Source: Chloroflexota bacterium
Lineage (GTDB): Bacteria; Chloroflexota; Chloroflexia; Thermomicrobiales; UBA6265
Assembly: GCA_019348515.1 (NCBI GenBank)
Contig: JAHWJF010000025.1
Span: forward strand, 1-14,446
Direction: 5' to 3'
DNA: 14,446 nt
Positions 14,084 to 14,446 of this stretch are shown here, in pieces. Every line of letters starts with the position of its first letter. The first letter of the stretch is position 1. The notes beneath the pieces were generated by a model. It searched no databases. It worked only from the letters and a program-made list of their open reading frames with translations, and had not been told where the DNA came from. A program made the position numbers and the translations under genes.

Positions 14084-14446
14084 ATGGTGCGAATCACCCG
14101 GGTCAGCACGGCCGTCGTGCAGGGAAACTTGCCCTGGGTGCTGGTGAAAATCGAGACCGACGAGGGTATCACCGGCCTCGGTGAGGCGTACTGTGGCGTT
14201 GGTGTGGCTGAGCTCGTGCACAAGGCCGCGCCGATGATCATTGGCGCGAACCCGCGCAACATCGGCAGGCTCTGCGACATGATGATCCGCTGCCCCTCCG
14301 GCGAGGGCTCACTCGCCCGTGCCACCGTGGCCGCCGTCACCGGTATCGAGATCGCGCCATGGGATCTCGTCGGCCGGGCATTGAATACGTCCATTTACAA
14401 TCTGTGCGATGGCCGCTTCCGCGACCGCATTTGGGTCTACGCTGAT
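14084..14446 (+). CDS. Second mandelate racemase/muconate lactonizing enzyme family protein, N-terminal part
   Basis: Open for 121 codons to the window end. The capping domain of the enolase superfamily is clear: VKIETDEGITGLGEAY (21-36), PMIIGANPRNIGRL and VTGIEIAPWDLVGRAL (85-100), then RDRIWVYAD at the start of the barrel. The active-site residues lie beyond the window. Two normally conserved spots differ: APWD replaces ALWD at 91-94, and NLCDGRF replaces the usual QLLGG-type turn at 106-112. TAGGA touches the ATG; a GTG one codon later (14087) would have slightly better spacing. It lies about 150 bases after the transporter ATPase gene and is probably a catabolic partner of the operon, perhaps a sugar-acid dehydratase. 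Confidence 0.85.
   Translation, partial: MVRITRVSTAVVQGNLPWVLVKIETDEGITGLGEAYCGVGVAELVHKAAPMIIGANPRNIGRLCDMMIRCPSGEGSLARATVAAVTGIEIAPWDLVGRALNTSIYNLCDGRFRDRIWVYAD

Overview
The window is 14.4 kb of GC-rich bacterial chromosome with tightly packed genes, strong purine-rich ribosome binding sites and frequent GTG starts. No rRNA, tRNA, IS element, phage gene or CRISPR array was seen. The gene mix is a short-form glutamine synthetase, a YciE-like ferritin-fold protein, a DUF1622 membrane protein, and sugar ABC transporter genes beside enolase-superfamily dehydratases. This fits a soil or thermophilic Chloroflexota relative (Thermomicrobia/Sphaerobacter type). That placement is an inference from gene content and style, not from a phylogenetic marker.

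Layout. Positions 1-2044 hold three minus-strand genes: a rhomboid-family protease (cut by the window start), a small YtxH-like membrane protein, and a DUF885-type putative metalloprotease. A divergent DUF1622 membrane protein (2157-2642) converges on glnA (2727-4124, minus). The 359-base gap upstream of glnA carries a pair of near-identical 13-bp elements 32 bp apart. Next comes a secreted protein with three perfect calcium-binding loops (4484-5206) and a textbook terminator. Then come a galactonate-dehydratase-like enzyme (5332-6492), a YciE/DUF892 protein with a sigma-54-like promoter element (6679-7176), and a 452-base gap with a promoter-like pair and a structured-RNA-like hairpin. A secreted cupin-like protein follows (7629-8486).

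The second half is a carbohydrate-uptake operon: substrate-binding protein (8726-10243), an intercistronic hairpin, two permeases (10325-11284 and 11290-12147), a YdeI-family gene (12158-12769), and a MalK/UgpC-type ATPase (12793-13935). A 134-bp nested inverted repeat with an internal 8-bp tandem repeat follows. After it begins a second enolase-superfamily (MR/MLE) enzyme, cut by the window end.

Taken together, the transporter is bracketed by two acid-sugar-dehydratase-type enzymes. The most economical reading is a sugar or sugar-acid uptake and dehydration locus. Nothing here is clearly a new defence or mobile system. The most interesting unexplained items are non-coding: the phased GGTCA half-sites before the transporter, the structured element near 7350-7397, the sigma-54-like site before the DUF892 gene, the paired glnA upstream elements, and the nested inverted repeat near 14000.
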